From Ramlibacter sp. (GTDB taxonomy: Bacteria > Pseudomonadota > Gammaproteobacteria > Burkholderiales > Burkholderiaceae): 8,017 nt of DNA. Below, one piece after another: positions 5,824-8,017 of this stretch. The notes under the pieces are model-generated. The model had not been told where the DNA came from. It saw only the letters and a program-made list of their open reading frames with translations, and did no database searches. Both the position numbers and the translations under genes were made by a program. The stretch spans positions 1 through 8,017 of the forward strand of contig JACMQP010000145.1 of assembly GCA_014376915.1 (NCBI GenBank), given 5' to 3'. The first letter of the stretch is position 1, and each line of letters starts with the position of its first letter.

Positions 5824-8017
5824 ATGCATGAGCCATCGACTGTCAGCGAATTCGGCCCCGAAGCCCCGACGCCACCGGGTGTCTGGCGTCGCTGGTGGCG
5901 CCGCCAGACACCGGTGCACCAAGACCGGTTCGCGATGCTCGCGCCGCTGGCCGCGGTGGTGCTGTTCATGGCCGCAATTGCATCGGCTTTCGTCTACCTG
6001 CGGCTGGAGGAAATGGACCGCGAGCAGGAGGCGGTCAAGCGCGACGTCGAGTATGCGCAGCAGCGCGTGCGGCTGCGCTTGCTGGAGCGGCAGGAACAGC
6101 TGATGCGGATCGCCCGCGACGTCTCCAACCTGGAAGTCGATGCGGAAGAATTCACCGGCCGCGCCGAATCGATGGTGATCCAGTATCCCGAGTTGCAGGC
6201 GCTGAGCTGGATCGACGAGCGGCGCCGCATCAAGGCCAGTTACGCCGCGCCCAGCGTGCCCAACGCCAACTTGCGCGCCGAGGGCGCGGTGCTGCGCGTG
6301 GGTGAAACCGAAACCATGTACGGCCTGGCGCGCGACCTGCAGCAGCCGGTGTATTCGCAGCCCACCGCCGGCAGCGACGGCACCGGCCCGCTGCAACTGC
6401 ACGTGCCGCTCACCATGCAGGGCAAGTTCGGCGGCGTGATCCTGGGCGAATACTCGATCGATGGCCTGCTGCGCTACGGCGTGCCGGCCGACGTGTCGGC
6501 AAAGTACGCGGTGGCCCTGCTCGATGGCAAGGGCCGGGTGCTGGCCGGCACATCCGTGCCGGCGCGCAACCCGGCCAACCTGCTGCCGTGGGCAGCGCAA
6601 CCCAACGAATACGAGGTTCCGGTTTCGCCGGTCGGCAACGGCCTGGTGATCCGCGCCCAGGCCTATCGCACCTCACTGGGTGTGATCGGCAGCGGCCTGT
6701 TCTGGCTGGTGGGGGCGCTGTCGGTGATGACGGCCTGGATGCTGATCGGCAACTGGCGCCACACCCGGCGCCGGATGCAGGCGCAGCAGGCGCTGATCGC
6801 CGAGACCAACTTCCGCCGCGCGATGGAAAACTCGATGCTGACCGGCATGCGGGCGCTCGACATGCAGGGCCGGATCACGTACGTGAACGCCGCGTTCTGC
6901 CAGATGACGGGCTGGAGCGAATCGGAGTTGGTGGGCCGCACGCCGCCGTTTCCGTACTGGCCCGAATCGGACCGCGACCACCTTGCCGCCCGGCTGGACG
7001 ACGAGCTGCAGGGCCGCACCACCACTGGCGGCTTCCAGGTGCGCGTCAAGCGCAAGGACGGCGGCCTGTTCGATGCGCGGCTCTATGTGTCGCCGCTGGT
7101 GGATGCAAAGGGCCACCAGAGCGGCTGGATGACATCGATGACCGACATCACCGAGCCGAACCGGATCCGCGAGCAGTTGTCGGCGTCGTACGAGCGCTTC
7201 ACCACCGTGCTGGAAGCTCTTGACGCCTCGGTCTCGGTGGCGCCACTGGGCAGTGAGGAGCTGCTGTTCGCCAACAAGCTGTACCGGCTCTGGTTCGGCG
7301 TGCAGACGGGCGGCCACCTGCAGCTGGTGGCGCAGGCCGGCGTACCCGACCAGCCGCGCAGCGACGAGTCAGTGGACGACGTCGATTCTTTCGTCGGCCT
7401 GCCCACCAGTACGCTGACCGCCGCGCAGTCGGAGAACGCCGAAATCTTCGTGCCGGAACTCGGCAAGTGGCTGGAAGTGCGGTCGCGCTACCTGAACTGG
7501 GTCGACGGCCGGCTGGCGCAGATGGTGATCGCCACCGACATCACGCCACGCCGCCATGCCGAGGAACAGTCAGCGGCACAGGCCGAGCGGGCCCAGTCGG
7601 CCAGCCGCCTGATCACCATGGGCGAGATGGCCTCCAGCGTCGCGCACGAGCTGAACCAGCCGCTGACGGCGATCAACAACTACTGCAACGGCCTGGTCTC
7701 TCGCATCAAGGGCAAGCAAATTAATGAGGACGACCTGCTGGCGGCGCTCGAGAAGACGGCGCGCCAGGCGCAGCGGGCCGGCCAGATCATCCAGCGAATC
7801 CGCTCCTTCGTGAAGCGCAGCGAGCCGAACCGCACGGCGTCCGACGTCACGCTGATGGTCACCGAGGCGGTGGAGCTGGCCGACATCGAGCTGCGCCGGC
7901 GCAACGTCCGCCTGTCGCACTACGTCGCGGCCCGCCTGCCGACCTTGCTGGTCGATCCGATCCTGATCGAGCAGGTGCTGGTCAACCTGCTGAAGAACGC
8001 GGCCGAATCGATCGACC
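5824..8017 (+). CDS. Membrane-bound PAS sensor histidine kinase, partial
   Basis: The first 731 codons of an open frame run off the right edge. The protein has a short cytoplasmic N-terminus with a basic, Trp-rich stretch (WRRWWRR, 21-27), a transmembrane segment at about 37-60, a periplasmic region of about 220 residues, and a second transmembrane segment at about 284-308. A PAS domain follows at about 328-450, ending in the S-box-like MTSMTDITE. A second PAS-like region lies at about 455-578, ending MVIATDITPRRHAEEQ. The HisKA domain carries the H-box SSVAHELNQPLTAI, with H608 as the likely phosphorylation site. The ATPase domain begins with the N-box NLLKNAAES (721-729); its G-boxes lie beyond the window. 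The ligand is unknown; the periplasmic region did not match a domain I can name with confidence (CHASE- or PDC-like is possible). HELNQP-type kinases often pair with FixJ/LuxR-type regulators, so one may follow, unseen. The ATG at 5824 is the first start after an in-frame TGA at 5797 and lacks a Shine-Dalgarno sequence. A second ATG at 5828 is in a frame that closes by 6103. Confidence 0.93.
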   Translation, partial: MHEPSTVSEFGPEAPTPPGVWRRWWRRQTPVHQDRFAMLAPLAAVVLFMAAIASAFVYLRLEEMDREQEAVKRDVEYAQQRVRLRLLERQEQLMRIARDVSNLEVDAEEFTGRAESMVIQYPELQALSWIDERRRIKASYAAPSVPNANLRAEGAVLRVGETETMYGLARDLQQPVYSQPTAGSDGTGPLQLHVPLTMQGKFGGVILGEYSIDGLLRYGVPADVSAKYAVALLDGKGRVLAGTSVPARNPANLLPWAAQPNEYEVPVSPVGNGLVIRAQAYRTSLGVIGSGLFWLVGALSVMTAWMLIGNWRHTRRRMQAQQALIAETNFRRAMENSMLTGMRALDMQGRITYVNAAFCQMTGWSESELVGRTPPFPYWPESDRDHLAARLDDELQGRTTTGGFQVRVKRKDGGLFDARLYVSPLVDAKGHQSGWMTSMTDITEPNRIREQLSASYERFTTVLEALDASVSVAPLGSEELLFANKLYRLWFGVQTGGHLQLVAQAGVPDQPRSDESVDDVDSFVGLPTSTLTAAQSENAEIFVPELGKWLEVRSRYLNWVDGRLAQMVIATDITPRRHAEEQSAAQAERAQSASRLITMGEMASSVAHELNQPLTAINNYCNGLVSRIKGKQINEDDLLAALEKTARQAQRAGQIIQRIRSFVKRSEPNRTASDVTLMVTEAVELADIELRRRNVRLSHYVAARLPTLLVDPILIEQVLVNLLKNAAESID

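Noticed and set aside
5815..7920. Several open frames on both strands overlapping the kinase gene
   Set aside because: The single frame from 5824 stays open for 731 codons with transmembrane, PAS, H-box and N-box features. The overlapping frames are short and lack motifs.

Overview
The window is high-GC DNA, probably from a betaproteobacterium of the order Burkholderiales. The best clues are the homodimeric (AceE-type) pyruvate dehydrogenase, the E3 subunit with its own N-terminal lipoyl domain, and a gene of the betaproteobacterial proteasome-homologue (BPH) type within the same operon. The family (perhaps Comamonadaceae-like) is a guess.

Bases 5665 down to 1 (minus strand) hold a tightly packed pyruvate dehydrogenase (PDH) operon. 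In transcription order it contains aceE (E1), aceF (E2 with two lipoyl domains), a small HslV/BPH-like threonine peptidase, and lpdA (lipoyl-domain E3), which runs off the left edge. The gaps are 40 bp, 17 bp and a 4-bp ATGA overlap, so one transcript is likely. E1, E2 and E3 together convert pyruvate, CoA and NAD+ to acetyl-CoA, CO2 and NADH. The peptidase is not a PDH subunit, and its place between E2 and E3 is the most interesting feature of the window.

Bases 5666 to 5823 are a divergent intergenic region. It is clearly more AT-rich than its surroundings and holds a candidate aceE promoter, a strong aceE ribosome binding site, a perfect 13-bp palindrome, a 7-bp direct repeat spaced by 20 bp, two short hairpins, and a possible -10 element very close to the start of the divergent gene.

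Bases 5824 to 8017 (plus strand) encode the first 731 residues of a membrane-bound sensor histidine kinase with two transmembrane segments, a large periplasmic region, two PAS-like regions, a HisKA domain with an HELNQP H-box, and the start of the ATPase domain with its N-box. The gene runs off the right edge. Its head-to-head position suggests, but does not prove, a role in controlling the PDH operon. I saw no rRNA or tRNA genes, insertion sequences, CRISPR arrays or terminators. The long open frames opposite these genes are best explained as shadows of high-GC coding sequence.
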